From NCBI GenBank assembly GCA_004356335.1, contig SMXP01000079.1, positions 1 to 10,426 of the forward strand: a stretch of 10,426 nt of DNA, written 5' to 3'. Each line of letters begins with the position of its first letter. Position 1 is the first letter of the stretch. Of the stretch, positions 1 through 7,076 are shown piece by piece. The stretch is from Alphaproteobacteria bacterium (GTDB taxonomy: Bacteria; Pseudomonadota; Alphaproteobacteria; SMXP01). Below the pieces are notes generated by a model, which was not told the origin of the DNA, made no database searches, and was given only the letters and a program-made list of their open reading frames with translations. The translations under genes and the position numbers were made by a program.

Positions 1-143
1 CGCGTGCGGAAGATGGCACCATAATGGCCATCCAGCACACCGAATATCCCGTCCATGGGGTGCAATTTCACCCGGAAAGCATTGCCTCGGAACACGGTCA
101 CGCCGTTCTGAAGAATTTCCTCGATATTATGGAATCTGCTTGA
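1..143 (+). CDS. trpG: Anthranilate synthase component II, glutamine amidotransferase subunit (3' end only)
   Basis: Only the last 46 or so codons are present, read in the frame starting at base 3 and ending at TGA 141-143. The visible peptide contains the class I glutamine amidotransferase motif GVQFHPES, which carries the His and Glu of the Cys-His-Glu triad. The Cys part lies upstream of the window. The enzyme releases ammonia from glutamine and passes it to TrpE to make anthranilate from chorismate, the first step of tryptophan synthesis. The TrpG assignment rests on the motif and on trpD following 13 bases after the stop. The close relative PabA (folate pathway) has the same motif, and TrpG/PabA can be one shared protein, but the trpD-trpC context favours TrpG. 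The fragment is too short to show whether it is a free subunit or the end of a TrpE-TrpG fusion. Confidence 0.85.
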   Translation, partial: RAEDGTIMAIQHTEYPVHGVQFHPESIASEHGHAVLKNFLDIMESA

Positions 144-156
144 AAGTCAGTTGGTT

Positions 157-1170
157 ATGGATGAATTCAAACCTTTACTCTTAAAGGTCGCGAGCGGCCA
201 TAACCTGACAAGAGCCGAATCTGCCGCGGCCTTCGAAATGATGATGTCGGGCCAGGCCACCCTGGCACAGATGGGCGCGTTTTTGATGGGTTTGCGCGTG
301 CGCGGAGAGACCGTCGATGAAATAACCGGTGCCGCCGATATCATGCGCGCCAAGGCTCTTAGGGTCGAGGCGCCACCAAACGCAATCGACACTTGTGGAA
401 CCGGTGGCGATGCTTCGGGAACGCTCAATATATCGACGGCCGCCGCCTTCGTTGTTGCCGCTTGCGGCGTACCGGTCGCCAAACATGGCAACAAGGCCTT
501 GTCGTCAAAGTCGGGCTCGGCAGACGTGCTGCAACAATTGGGCGTGCGTCTCGACCTGCCCCCGGAGCGCATTTCCAGTTGTATCAAGGAAGCCGGCTTG
601 GGCTTCATGATGGCGCCCTTGCATCACGCGGCGATGAAGCATGTGGCGCCGGTTCGCACGGAGCTTGGTACACGGACGATCTTTAATATATTAGGCCCGC
701 TGAGCAATCCCGCCCAGGCAAAACGTCAATTGATCGGCGTGTTTTCGGAGCGATGGCTGGAACCGGTGGCTGAAGTCTTGCGTAAATTGGGATCGGAAAA
801 GGTCTGGGTGGTTCATGGCAAAGACGGTCTGGATGAAATCACCACCACCGCATCGACTGCGGTCGCGTCGCTCGACAAAGGCAAGATTTCGCGCTTCGAG
901 ATTACCCCTGAAGACGGCGGCCTCGGTCGAGCAAGTCTCCAGGAGCTTGCGGGCGGCGATCCCCAATACAATGCCGGCAGACTTCGCGAACTGCTTGACG
1001 GCAAGCCGGGGGCCTATCGGGATATCGTCATTTTGAACAGTGCCGCCGCACTGATTGTGGCGGATAAAGTCCATAAGCTGATCGACGGCGTGACGTTGGC
1101 CGGCCAAGCCATTGATAAAGGCGGTGCCAAACAGGTACTCGACAAATTGATCGAGGTGTCGAACGCGTGA
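157..1170 (+). CDS. trpD: Anthranilate phosphoribosyltransferase
   Basis: The product is 337 residues, the usual family length. It transfers phosphoribose from PRPP to anthranilate, the second step of tryptophan synthesis, in the cytoplasm. The N-terminal helical domain is followed by the PRPP-binding loop CGTGGD at about residues 80-85 and by KHGN at about 109-112. Next come the conserved segment RTELGTRTIFNILGPLSNPA, which contributes to anthranilate and PRPP binding, and GLDE near residue 225, which carries the acidic pair that binds magnesium. I chose ATG 157. A TTG at 151 is in frame and would add two residues, but GAAAG at 142-146 is better placed for ATG 157. The gene starts 13 bases after trpG and ends 4 bases before trpC, so the three are almost certainly co-transcribed. 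No frameshift or missing motif was seen. Confidence 0.97.
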   Translation: MDEFKPLLLKVASGHNLTRAESAAAFEMMMSGQATLAQMGAFLMGLRVRGETVDEITGAADIMRAKALRVEAPPNAIDTCGTGGDASGTLNISTAAAFVVAACGVPVAKHGNKALSSKSGSADVLQQLGVRLDLPPERISSCIKEAGLGFMMAPLHHAAMKHVAPVRTELGTRTIFNILGPLSNPAQAKRQLIGVFSERWLEPVAEVLRKLGSEKVWVVHGKDGLDEITTTASTAVASLDKGKISRFEITPEDGGLGRASLQELAGGDPQYNAGRLRELLDGKPGAYRDIVILNSAAALIVADKVHKLIDGVTLAGQAIDKGGAKQVLDKLIEVSNA

Positions 1171-1174
1171 CGCG

Positions 1175-1963
1175 ATGTCCAATATTTTAGACGAAATAAA
1201 GGCCTATAAGGTTGAGGAAATCGCCGCCCGCAAACAGAGCCGGCCGCTTGGCCTGCTGGAACAGGCGGCCAAACACGCGGGGCCGGCACGCGGTTTCCAC
1301 GCGGCTCTGCGCCGCACACGGGAGTCAGCCGACTTGGCGCTTATTTGCGAAATTAAGCGAGCAAGCCCCTCTAAGGGATTGATTAGAAAAGATTTTGATC
1401 CGCCAGCTCTTGCCACAGCCTATGAGACGGGGGGCGCCACCTGTCTATCCGTGCTCACCGACACACCGAGTTTTCAAGGATCTGACGACCATCTGACGAC
1501 CGCTCGGGATGCGGTTGCGCTACCGGTTCTGCGCAAAGACTTCTTGTACGATCCCTACCAAGTCGTGGAGTCTCGGGCCATCGGGGCCGATTGCATTCTG
1601 ATTATTATGGCTTCGGTGACCGATGCTCAAGCCCGGGAGCTTGAATCCAGCGCTTATGAGTGGACCATGGACGTTTTGCTGGAAGTTCACGATGAAGCTG
1701 AATTGGATCGCGCGCTGCGCCTCACGAGTCCACTGATCGGCATTAACAATCGCAATTTAAAAACGTTCGAAACCGACCTCGCGACGACGGAGCGCTTAGC
1801 GCCCCTTGTGCCGGCCGATCGATTGATTATTGGCGAAAGCGGCTTAAGCACGGCGCGTGATCTTGAGCGCCTTGCTAAGGCCGGCGTCACGTGCTTTCTG
1901 ATTGGCGAAAGCCTCATGAGGCAAAGTGACGTGGCCGCCGCCACTGCCGCGTTATTGGCGTAG
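1175..1963 (+). CDS. trpC: Indole-3-glycerol phosphate synthase
   Basis: The product is 262 residues, normal for a monofunctional enzyme. It closes the ring of carboxyphenylamino-deoxyribulose phosphate to give indole-3-glycerol phosphate, using a TIM-barrel fold. Active-site segments appear in order: CEIKRASPSKG at about residues 58-68 with catalytic Glu and Lys, LRKDFLYDPYQV at 119-130 with another active-site Lys, LLEVHDE near 168-174, GINNRNLKTF near 189-198, and IIGESGL at 218-224 for phosphate binding. No TrpF domain is fused at the C-terminus, unlike in enteric bacteria. The ATG lies 4 bases after the trpD stop, which suggests translational coupling. A GAGGTG at 1153-1158 inside trpD is the nearest purine-rich stretch, but it is rather far from the start. 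Confidence 0.97.
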   Translation: MSNILDEIKAYKVEEIAARKQSRPLGLLEQAAKHAGPARGFHAALRRTRESADLALICEIKRASPSKGLIRKDFDPPALATAYETGGATCLSVLTDTPSFQGSDDHLTTARDAVALPVLRKDFLYDPYQVVESRAIGADCILIIMASVTDAQARELESSAYEWTMDVLLEVHDEAELDRALRLTSPLIGINNRNLKTFETDLATTERLAPLVPADRLIIGESGLSTARDLERLAKAGVTCFLIGESLMRQSDVAAATAALLA

Positions 1964-2087
1964 GCGAAACCGGCGGTCTCTCTTGGTAAGTTTTGCGATA
2001 TATTATCAGGGAACCATGCTAACATATTGGTTTATTGAAGAAATATAGTTTACCCGAAGCGGAAGAATTAGTGAGCTGACGACATCC
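1964..2087 (+). other. AT-rich spacer between trpC and moaC
   Basis: These 124 bases are clearly richer in A and T than the flanking genes, especially 1990-2070. They probably hold the end of the trp transcript and the start of a moaC transcript. I found no -35/-10 pair with acceptable spacing; TTGCGA at 1993 and TAACAT at 2020 are 21 bases apart. There is no hairpin followed by a T run. A short inverted repeat, AACCA at 2012-2016 and TGGTT at 2028-2032, could be chance. No small ORF stands out. Confidence 0.4.
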
Positions 2088-2573
2088 ATGACGAAATTGA
2101 CCCATCTTGATCAAGCGGGAAAAGCCGTGATGGTCGATGTCACGGATAAGCGCGATAGCGTTCGGGTCGCCGTCGCCCAAGGCCTGATCACCATGAAGCC
2201 GGAAACCCTGAGTGAGATCGAACGGGGTAACATCAAAAAGGGTGACGTGCTGGGGGTGGCGAGGACCGCCGGGATTATGGCGGCCAAGCGCACGTCCGAT
2301 TTGATACCCCTATGCCATCCCCTTTCCTTGACAAGCATCGCGCTCGATTTGGTGCCAAAGCCCGAACGCCATGCCATTGAAATTACCGCGACGGTGAAGG
2401 TCACGGGTAAGACCGGTGTTGAAATGGAGGCGCTGACGGCCGTCTCGGTGGCCGCGCTCACTCTTTATGACATGGCCAAGGCGATCGATCGTGACATGGT
2501 CATTGGCGACATCGCATTGGTGCACAAAGAAGGCGGTAAGTCCGGTACTTACCAACGCACCGCTGCCAAATAG
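2088..2573 (+). CDS. moaC: Cyclic pyranopterin monophosphate synthase MoaC
   Basis: The product is 161 residues, the usual length. With MoaA it converts GTP to cyclic pyranopterin monophosphate, the first intermediate of molybdenum cofactor synthesis. The signature KRTSDLIPLCHPL lies at about residues 67-79 with His77. VEMEAL at 111-116 and YDMAKAIDRDM at 127-137 supply Asp128 and Lys131. By my count these fall at the same residue numbers as the catalytic residues known for the E. coli enzyme. ATG 2088 fixes an N-terminus (MTKLTHLD) typical of the family. The ribosome binding site is weak, the best candidate being GGAAGAA at about 2061. moeA follows 20 bases after the stop. moaA is not in the window. 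Confidence 0.97.
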   Translation: MTKLTHLDQAGKAVMVDVTDKRDSVRVAVAQGLITMKPETLSEIERGNIKKGDVLGVARTAGIMAAKRTSDLIPLCHPLSLTSIALDLVPKPERHAIEITATVKVTGKTGVEMEALTAVSVAALTLYDMAKAIDRDMVIGDIALVHKEGGKSGTYQRTAAK

Positions 2574-2593
2574 ATTTGACGTGAAGTTGTCCC

Positions 2594-3799
2594 ATGATTT
2601 CTGCAGATGACGCTCTGGATCGCATTCTCGCCGCTCTTGTGCCGTTGCCGTCAGAGGTTATTGGCTTTGCCGACGGTGACAATCGTGTGCTGGCCCAAGA
2701 TGTGACGGCGCGCCTAACCCAACCCCCATCCGACGTTTCGGCCATGGACGGATATGCCGTCCGGGCCGTCGACGTCGCAACGGTACCGGTCGAACTCGAA
2801 GTAATTGGCACGTCCAAAGCCGGCGGCACCTTCGATGGTGTGGTCGGACCGGGCCGGGCCGCCCGGATCTTTACCGGCGCCACGGTTCCCCAGGGGGCCG
2901 ACACCATCATCATCCAGGAAGATACCGAGCGTGGCGGGGAAAATCAGATCCGTGTTCTCGAACGGGCCGATCCCGGACGACATATTCGTCTCAAGGGTGT
3001 GGATTTTCAGGACGGCGAAAGCCTATTGAAAAAAGGCCAAAGGCTGACATCGCGAGATCTGGCCTTGCTGGCGGCCATGGACATTAACCGCATTGAAGTT
3101 ACCCAACGACCGCGCCTTGCTCTGTTGGCTACCGGCGACGAGCTGGTGCGGCCCGGTGAGCCGGTCGCCGCCCATCAAATCATTTCATCGACCCCCTACG
3201 CCCTGGCCGCCTGGATCAAGCGGTGGGGCGGCCAAGCCGATATTTTGGATATTGCCCGCGATAACGAAGATAGCTTGCGCCAAGCGGCCAAAAGCGCACG
3301 GGACGTGGATATCTTGGTCACCCTGGGCGGTGCTTCGGTCGGCGACCATGATCTGGTGCAATCGGTCCTGGGCAAAGAGGGGCTTCATGTGGACTTTTGG
3401 AAAGTGGCCATAAAGCCCGGCAAGCCCTTGATCTTCGGCGACATTGCCGGCACGACATTTCTTGGCCTGCCGGGCAACCCGGTATCGGCACTGGTGTGTG
3501 GCCTGTTGTTTCTGCGCCCCGCCATTGGCGCGCTGTTGGGCATCAACAAGGCGGATCTGGCGCCCCCTCTCGCCATCGCCCATTTGGGCAAAGATCTTAG
3601 CGCCAATAGTAAGCGCCAAGATTACATACGCGCCCGGTTGAGCCGCGACGCGGCGGGTCGCCTGGTGGTAATCCCGTTCGATCTTCAAGACAGTTCGGTT
3701 CTTTCGGTGTTCGCCGCCGCCGATTGCCTCATTGTCCGCAAACCCCTCGCCCAAGCGGCAAAAAAGGGCGATTTGGTGGATATCTGGCCGCTCGGCTGA
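2594..3799 (+). CDS. moeA: Molybdopterin molybdenumtransferase MoeA
   Basis: The product is 401 residues, standard for MoeA. It inserts molybdate into adenylylated molybdopterin, the last step in making Moco. Landmarks in order are SAMDGYA at 49-55 with the conserved Asp, TGATVPQGAD at 94-103, ATGDEL at 179-184, the MoCF-type loop GGASVGDHD at 245-253, KPGKP at 274-278 and GLPGNPVSA at 291-299. The C-terminal beta-barrel domain IV follows. At about 197-203 the family often reads SNSYAL or similar, but here it is SSTPYAL, a mild variation. The MogA-like adenylyltransferase partner is not encoded here. The short spacing from moaC suggests a moaC-moeA operon, and the 134-base gap after it holds the lexA promoter. 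No defect was seen. Confidence 0.96.
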   Translation: MISADDALDRILAALVPLPSEVIGFADGDNRVLAQDVTARLTQPPSDVSAMDGYAVRAVDVATVPVELEVIGTSKAGGTFDGVVGPGRAARIFTGATVPQGADTIIIQEDTERGGENQIRVLERADPGRHIRLKGVDFQDGESLLKKGQRLTSRDLALLAAMDINRIEVTQRPRLALLATGDELVRPGEPVAAHQIISSTPYALAAWIKRWGGQADILDIARDNEDSLRQAAKSARDVDILVTLGGASVGDHDLVQSVLGKEGLHVDFWKVAIKPGKPLIFGDIAGTTFLGLPGNPVSALVCGLLFLRPAIGALLGINKADLAPPLAIAHLGKDLSANSKRQDYIRARLSRDAAGRLVVIPFDLQDSSVLSVFAAADCLIVRKPLAQAAKKGDLVDIWPLG

Positions 3800-3823
3800 A
3801 TCGCCCCCAACCAGACGAATAAA

Positions 3824-3847
3824 CACCGGAAACCCTGGCCTCCGGTG
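3824..3847 (+). repeat. Small hairpin downstream of moeA
   Basis: CACCGGA at 3824-3830 pairs perfectly with TCCGGTG at 3841-3847 across a 10-base loop. It begins 24 bases after the moeA stop and ends 10 bases before the lexA -35 box. It may stop or stabilise the moeA transcript. No T run follows, so it is not a classical rho-independent terminator. An overlapping alternative pairing (GGCCT 3837-3841 with AGGCC 3853-3857) would compete with it. Confidence 0.35.
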
Positions 3848-3857
3848 AATTCAGGCC

Positions 3858-3886
3858 TTGACCCTTACGAAGAACTAAAATAGAAC
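3858..3886 (+). promoter_or_regulatory. lexA promoter (sigma-70 type)
   Basis: TTGACC at 3858-3863 matches five of six bases of the -35 consensus. TAGAAC at 3881-3886 is a fair -10 box, and the spacer is exactly 17 bases. The -10 box is also the right half of the SOS box, so bound LexA would block RNA polymerase. This would give a leader of about 40 bases before the lexA ATG. Confidence 0.65.
3872..3886 (+). promoter_or_regulatory. SOS box (LexA operator), GAAC-N7-GAAC
   Basis: GAAC at 3872-3875 and GAAC at 3883-3886 are separated by seven A/T bases (TAAAATA). This is an exact match to the direct-repeat operator known for alphaproteobacterial LexA (GTTC-N7-GTTC on the other strand). It differs from the enterobacterial CTG-N10-CAG palindrome. 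It overlaps the spacer and -10 box of the lexA promoter, so lexA should repress its own transcription and be induced by DNA damage. Confidence 0.85.
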
Positions 3887-3896
3887 AGATCCACTT

Positions 3897-3911
3897 GTTT
3901 TCATTTTGTTC
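3897..3911 (+). promoter_or_regulatory. Possible second, imperfect SOS box in opposite orientation
   Basis: GTTT at 3897-3900 and GTTC at 3908-3911 are separated by seven bases (TCATTTT). This matches GTTC-N7-GTTC with one mismatch in the left half. The spacer is T-rich, as it is in the first box read on the same strand. It lies 25 bases centre-to-centre downstream of the first box, after the likely transcription start and before the ribosome binding site. It could be a secondary LexA site or chance in an AT-rich leader. Confidence 0.4.
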
Positions 3912-3933
3912 CGCAAGCTAAGGGGCGATAATC

Positions 3934-4650
3934 ATGCTTACGCGCAAGCAACACGATCTCCTCAATTTCATCCATGAGCGGATTCGCGAATCGGGTGTGT
4001 CGCCGTCTTTCGAGGAAATGAAAGATGCCTTGGGATTGAAGTCCAAATCCGGAGTCCATCGACTCATTACGGCATTGGAGGAACGGGGTTTCATTCGCCG
4101 ACTTGCCCATCGCGCGCGTGCCTTGGAAATCGTGCGGTTGCCCGGCAGCGTGGTGCCCGGCGGTCCGTCGATCTTGCGCGAGCAGCCGTCCGGATTTACC
4201 CCCAGTGTCGTCAAGGGATCTTTTGCGACACGGGCGGTCGCCACGCCGTCTTCCGTTGCCCCGGATCAATCCATTGAAGTCCCGGTGCTCGGTCGGATTG
4301 CCGCCGGGACACCGATCGAAGCTTTGCAAAACAACACGCACAATGTGAACGTGCCGCCCAATATGTTGGGTCCGGGTGAGCATTATGCTCTGGAGGTCAA
4401 CGGCGATTCCATGATTCAGGCCGGCATTCTGGACGGCGATGTGGTGGTTATTCGCCGCTGCGACACGGCGGCCAATGGCGACATTGTGGTGGCGTTAATC
4501 GACGACAATGAGGCCACTTTGAAACGGCTGCGCAAGCGAGGCGATTCCGTGGCGCTGGAAGCCGCCAATCCAGCCTATGAAACGCGGATCTTTGGTCCCG
4601 ACCGCGTTCAAGTCCAAGGTCGTCTGGTCGGGCTTTTAAGGCAATATTGA
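3934..4650 (+). CDS. lexA: SOS response transcriptional repressor LexA
   Basis: The product is 238 residues, longer than E. coli LexA (202). The longer form with an extended linker is typical of Alphaproteobacteria. The N-terminal winged helix-turn-helix (about 1-65, MLTRKQHDLLNFIHERI onward) binds the SOS box. A linker of about 45 residues follows, then the S24 peptidase domain. The self-cleavage site is Ala124-Gly125 in RIAAGTP. The catalytic Ser159 is in NGDSM and Lys197 in ATLKRL. All elements needed for RecA-stimulated autocleavage are therefore present. AGGGG at 3921-3925 is a good ribosome binding site 8 bases before the ATG. The promoter and SOS box upstream indicate autoregulation. 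The gene converges on comEC with only 24 bases between stop codons and no clear terminator there. Confidence 0.98.
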   Translation: MLTRKQHDLLNFIHERIRESGVSPSFEEMKDALGLKSKSGVHRLITALEERGFIRRLAHRARALEIVRLPGSVVPGGPSILREQPSGFTPSVVKGSFATRAVATPSSVAPDQSIEVPVLGRIAAGTPIEALQNNTHNVNVPPNMLGPGEHYALEVNGDSMIQAGILDGDVVVIRRCDTAANGDIVVALIDDNEATLKRLRKRGDSVALEAANPAYETRIFGPDRVQVQGRLVGLLRQY

Positions 4651-4674
4651 GTCCGCTGTGACGCCGCCCAATTG

Positions 4675-6975
4675 TTATTCAGTCACTTGCGACAAGCGAA
4701 TATCCGGATCTTTCGGGGGGTCGCGATCGGTCCGGGTTTGCCGTTGCGTCCAAGGCCGGTAACCTCGATGCTGGAGAGCACTTTCCACTCGTATTCCAGT
4801 TTTTTCGAACCAGACGGCGAAGGCGCCTTCGCGCCGCAGGTCGAGCCAGTCGATCACCACCGCGCTTTGACGACACGATACCCTAAGTCGCTGCGGCAGC
4901 CGCTCATCGGAGACGATCAGATCGGCGATCTGACAGTCTTCCTCGAACGCACGGGGGTCCTGGACATAAGCGATCACCGATCCATCTGACGCGGTCGCCA
5001 CACAGCCCAACACATCGCAACGAAACATAGCCTCGCTTACCGAGCGATCGGTGATGGGCGCAGCGCCGTCTCTTTGATACCAAATGTCCGTGGCAAAACG
5101 CGCGCGCCGGGGCGACATGAGAACAAGACCCGAAACATCATTTCGCACCGCAATGTTCTGGCCCTCCCGATCTATCAGAACGTCGGGTAAGTCCTTGAAT
5201 AATCCGCTCACTATGCCCAACACAATAATGACGGCGCCCAGCCTACGCCATTTTCTACGCCAAAAACTAAGCCACAGACCGCCGATCACCATGGTGAGCA
5301 AAGCCGACAAAGACCATGCGCGAATTCGATATTCGGCACCGCTCCACGAAGACACCCATTGGGAAATTTCAATGACCTTATCGATACCCCACCCCATTGG
5401 GGCCAAACTCCATGATTCCAAATTAAACGGCATCAAAAGGAACGTGACAACGGCGCTTGGCATAACGACGGTTCCGACAAAGGGCATGGCGAGCATGTTG
5501 CCAACCAGCCCATAGGCGGCAAGGCGGTTAAAATGAAAAGCCGTGAAAGGCCCGATAGAGATCTCCGCGACAATGGTTGTTACCGCAATGCCCAGCGGAT
5601 AAAGAACACCACGACGTAGCCATCGATAACGTGGCTGGTGGCGCATTCGGACCGCATCGTGATTGGACAAACTGTCACGCCACCATTCGTAAAACGCAAT
5701 GAGACCGACGACGGCGGCAAATGACATTTGAAAGCTTACATGGAGCAGGCTTTCCGGCGATATCAATAGGATGAGTGTTGCCGCCACGGCGACCATGCGC
5801 ATGGAAAGGGCATGTCGGTCTAGAAACACCGCCACAAACATAAGAGTGATCATAATGAACGCCCTCTGCGTGGAGATCGATGCCCCCGAGACGATCAGGT
5901 AGGCGAATGCGCCGGAAAGTCCGACACAGGCCGCCCATTTCTTTATGGGATAGCGCAATGCCAACGGTTCGATCCCGGCGAGAAGAAGGCGGGTGGCGGC
6001 GAACAGCAAGCCGCCCACAAGCGCCATATGCATCCCTGAAATCGCTAGGACATGCGCCAGTCCGGCGATCCGAAAAGCCTCGGTCACATCCTCGGGAATC
6101 GCTTGCCGGTCGCCGGTCATCAACGCCGCTGCAATAGCACCGGACGGTCCCGGTAAAGCAGCCTTAATGCGCTCCGAAATCGCCAGGCGAGTCTTCGCGG
6201 TCCATAACGACAGACGCTGTATTAAAGAAAATCCATCGGCTACACCCAATATTTTGGGCTTGCTCACGGTATATCCCACCGCGCCGATCCGTTGGAACCA
6301 GGCTTGACGGGCAAAATCGAAATCGCCGGGTGCTGCCGGGCCGGGCGGCGGCATCAGCACCGCGCGCACGCTCACCCTTTGCCCCGGTTCGACCTGGACA
6401 TTCTTTTGTCGTGCGGTTACGCGGATCCGTTCAGGCAAGTCCTCGCGCGCGAGATCCTCGATTTCCTCCGGTTGAATGACCAATCGCCAAGAGTCGGATG
6501 GTCGGCGGGCGGCCGATAGGATCACGCCCTGAACGTTTACCGGACCTATTTCACGAGCGATGACGGGGGCAGCCACCCCCTTGGTACGCCATTTAGCTGC
6601 CGAGAAGCCTAGGGAGAGGGCGACAGCTATGAGGCAGAGCACAATTAGAATCTGACCCGTCTCGGGTCGTCTGTCTTGCCACCGAGAGCGCGTGGCGATC
6701 ACCAAGGCGGCAAAACCGCCCGACAGCAACAAACTTGCGGCCGCCGGTACCCAGCCTGGTTCTTGGTCGAGTTCGAAATAGATCGCAATGCCCGTCGCGA
6801 GAAAAACCGGAAACCAAAGGGGCCAGCGATCGCGCTCGGCCCAAAAACTGGTTGCAAACTCAACCCGAGCGGAATGGGCGGCCTCCCTGGCGTATTCCAG
6901 GGCCCCGTTGAGCCGCCATTTGGGCAAAATTCCGCGCATGAAGCCTCGATCGCGCTCAAATGATATTAGCCGCAT
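4675..6975 (-). CDS. comEC: ComEC/Rec2 family DNA-uptake channel protein
   Basis: The product is a polytopic inner-membrane protein of 766 residues, belonging to the family that passes single-stranded DNA across the inner membrane during natural transformation. An N-terminal pair of hydrophobic segments (about 50-95) and another near 108-125 flank or precede a soluble OB-like DUF4131 region (about 140-250). The Competence domain follows, with its signature HVLAISGMHM at about 308-317 and many transmembrane segments up to about residue 570. The C-terminal 180 residues sit where other ComEC proteins carry a metallo-beta-lactamase-like domain, but the HxHxDH metal motif is absent, so that region is reduced or diverged. 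I chose ATG 6975 because AAGG sits about 8-11 bases upstream. TTG 6993 would add six residues, and ATG 6939 is a further option. The gene is divergent from gltX. Its presence does not prove competence, since comEC is widespread in the class. Confidence 0.92.
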   Translation of the reverse strand: MRLISFERDRGFMRGILPKWRLNGALEYAREAAHSARVEFATSFWAERDRWPLWFPVFLATGIAIYFELDQEPGWVPAAASLLLSGGFAALVIATRSRWQDRRPETGQILIVLCLIAVALSLGFSAAKWRTKGVAAPVIAREIGPVNVQGVILSAARRPSDSWRLVIQPEEIEDLAREDLPERIRVTARQKNVQVEPGQRVSVRAVLMPPPGPAAPGDFDFARQAWFQRIGAVGYTVSKPKILGVADGFSLIQRLSLWTAKTRLAISERIKAALPGPSGAIAAALMTGDRQAIPEDVTEAFRIAGLAHVLAISGMHMALVGGLLFAATRLLLAGIEPLALRYPIKKWAACVGLSGAFAYLIVSGASISTQRAFIMITLMFVAVFLDRHALSMRMVAVAATLILLISPESLLHVSFQMSFAAVVGLIAFYEWWRDSLSNHDAVRMRHQPRYRWLRRGVLYPLGIAVTTIVAEISIGPFTAFHFNRLAAYGLVGNMLAMPFVGTVVMPSAVVTFLLMPFNLESWSLAPMGWGIDKVIEISQWVSSWSGAEYRIRAWSLSALLTMVIGGLWLSFWRRKWRRLGAVIIVLGIVSGLFKDLPDVLIDREGQNIAVRNDVSGLVLMSPRRARFATDIWYQRDGAAPITDRSVSEAMFRCDVLGCVATASDGSVIAYVQDPRAFEEDCQIADLIVSDERLPQRLRVSCRQSAVVIDWLDLRREGAFAVWFEKTGIRVESALQHRGYRPWTQRQTRTDRDPPKDPDIRLSQVTE

Positions 6976-7076
6976 TAGCCGCCTTAACCCCAACCCTTAG
7001 TTCATGCTAGAACACTCGCGCGGGCGTGAGCCGTCAGCGTTTTTCTTGCGATCCATCTTAACCTCGGATTTCCGAC
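6976..7076. promoter_or_regulatory. Divergent intergenic region between comEC and gltX
   Basis: These 101 bases must drive comEC leftward and gltX rightward unless more distant promoters serve them. I see no convincing -35/-10 pair on either strand. For comEC, TAGCAT (minus strand, around 7004-7009) could be a -10 without a matching -35. The gltX start lacks a clear Shine-Dalgarno sequence, with only CGGA a few bases before the ATG. No SOS box is present, so comEC does not appear to be under direct LexA control. Confidence 0.35.

Noticed and set aside
1..156. Tryptophan leader peptide or attenuator
   Set aside because: This is the end of trpG. Any attenuator would lie upstream of trpE or trpG, outside the window.
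691..1182. Open frame of 163 codons on the minus strand opposite trpD
   Set aside because: It is fully explained by trpD on the plus strand, with no domain or ribosome binding site to support it.
3185..3826. Long open frame of 213 codons on the minus strand opposite moeA
   Set aside because: It lies over a moeA gene with all family motifs, has no recognisable domain, and reads like a shadow frame of GC-rich coding sequence.
4651..4674. Bidirectional terminator between convergent lexA and comEC
   Set aside because: The 24 bases contain no inverted repeat followed by T residues on either strand.
6976..6993. TTG start for comEC at 6993
   Set aside because: The upstream AAGG is correctly placed for ATG 6975, whereas the TTG is directly preceded by the purine run with no spacing.
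7000..7013. GTTC-N6-GAAC inverted repeat between comEC and gltX, suggesting a LexA-type site
   Set aside because: The alphaproteobacterial operator is a direct repeat with a 7-base spacer. This is an inverted repeat of 4-bp arms with no further symmetry and is expected by chance.
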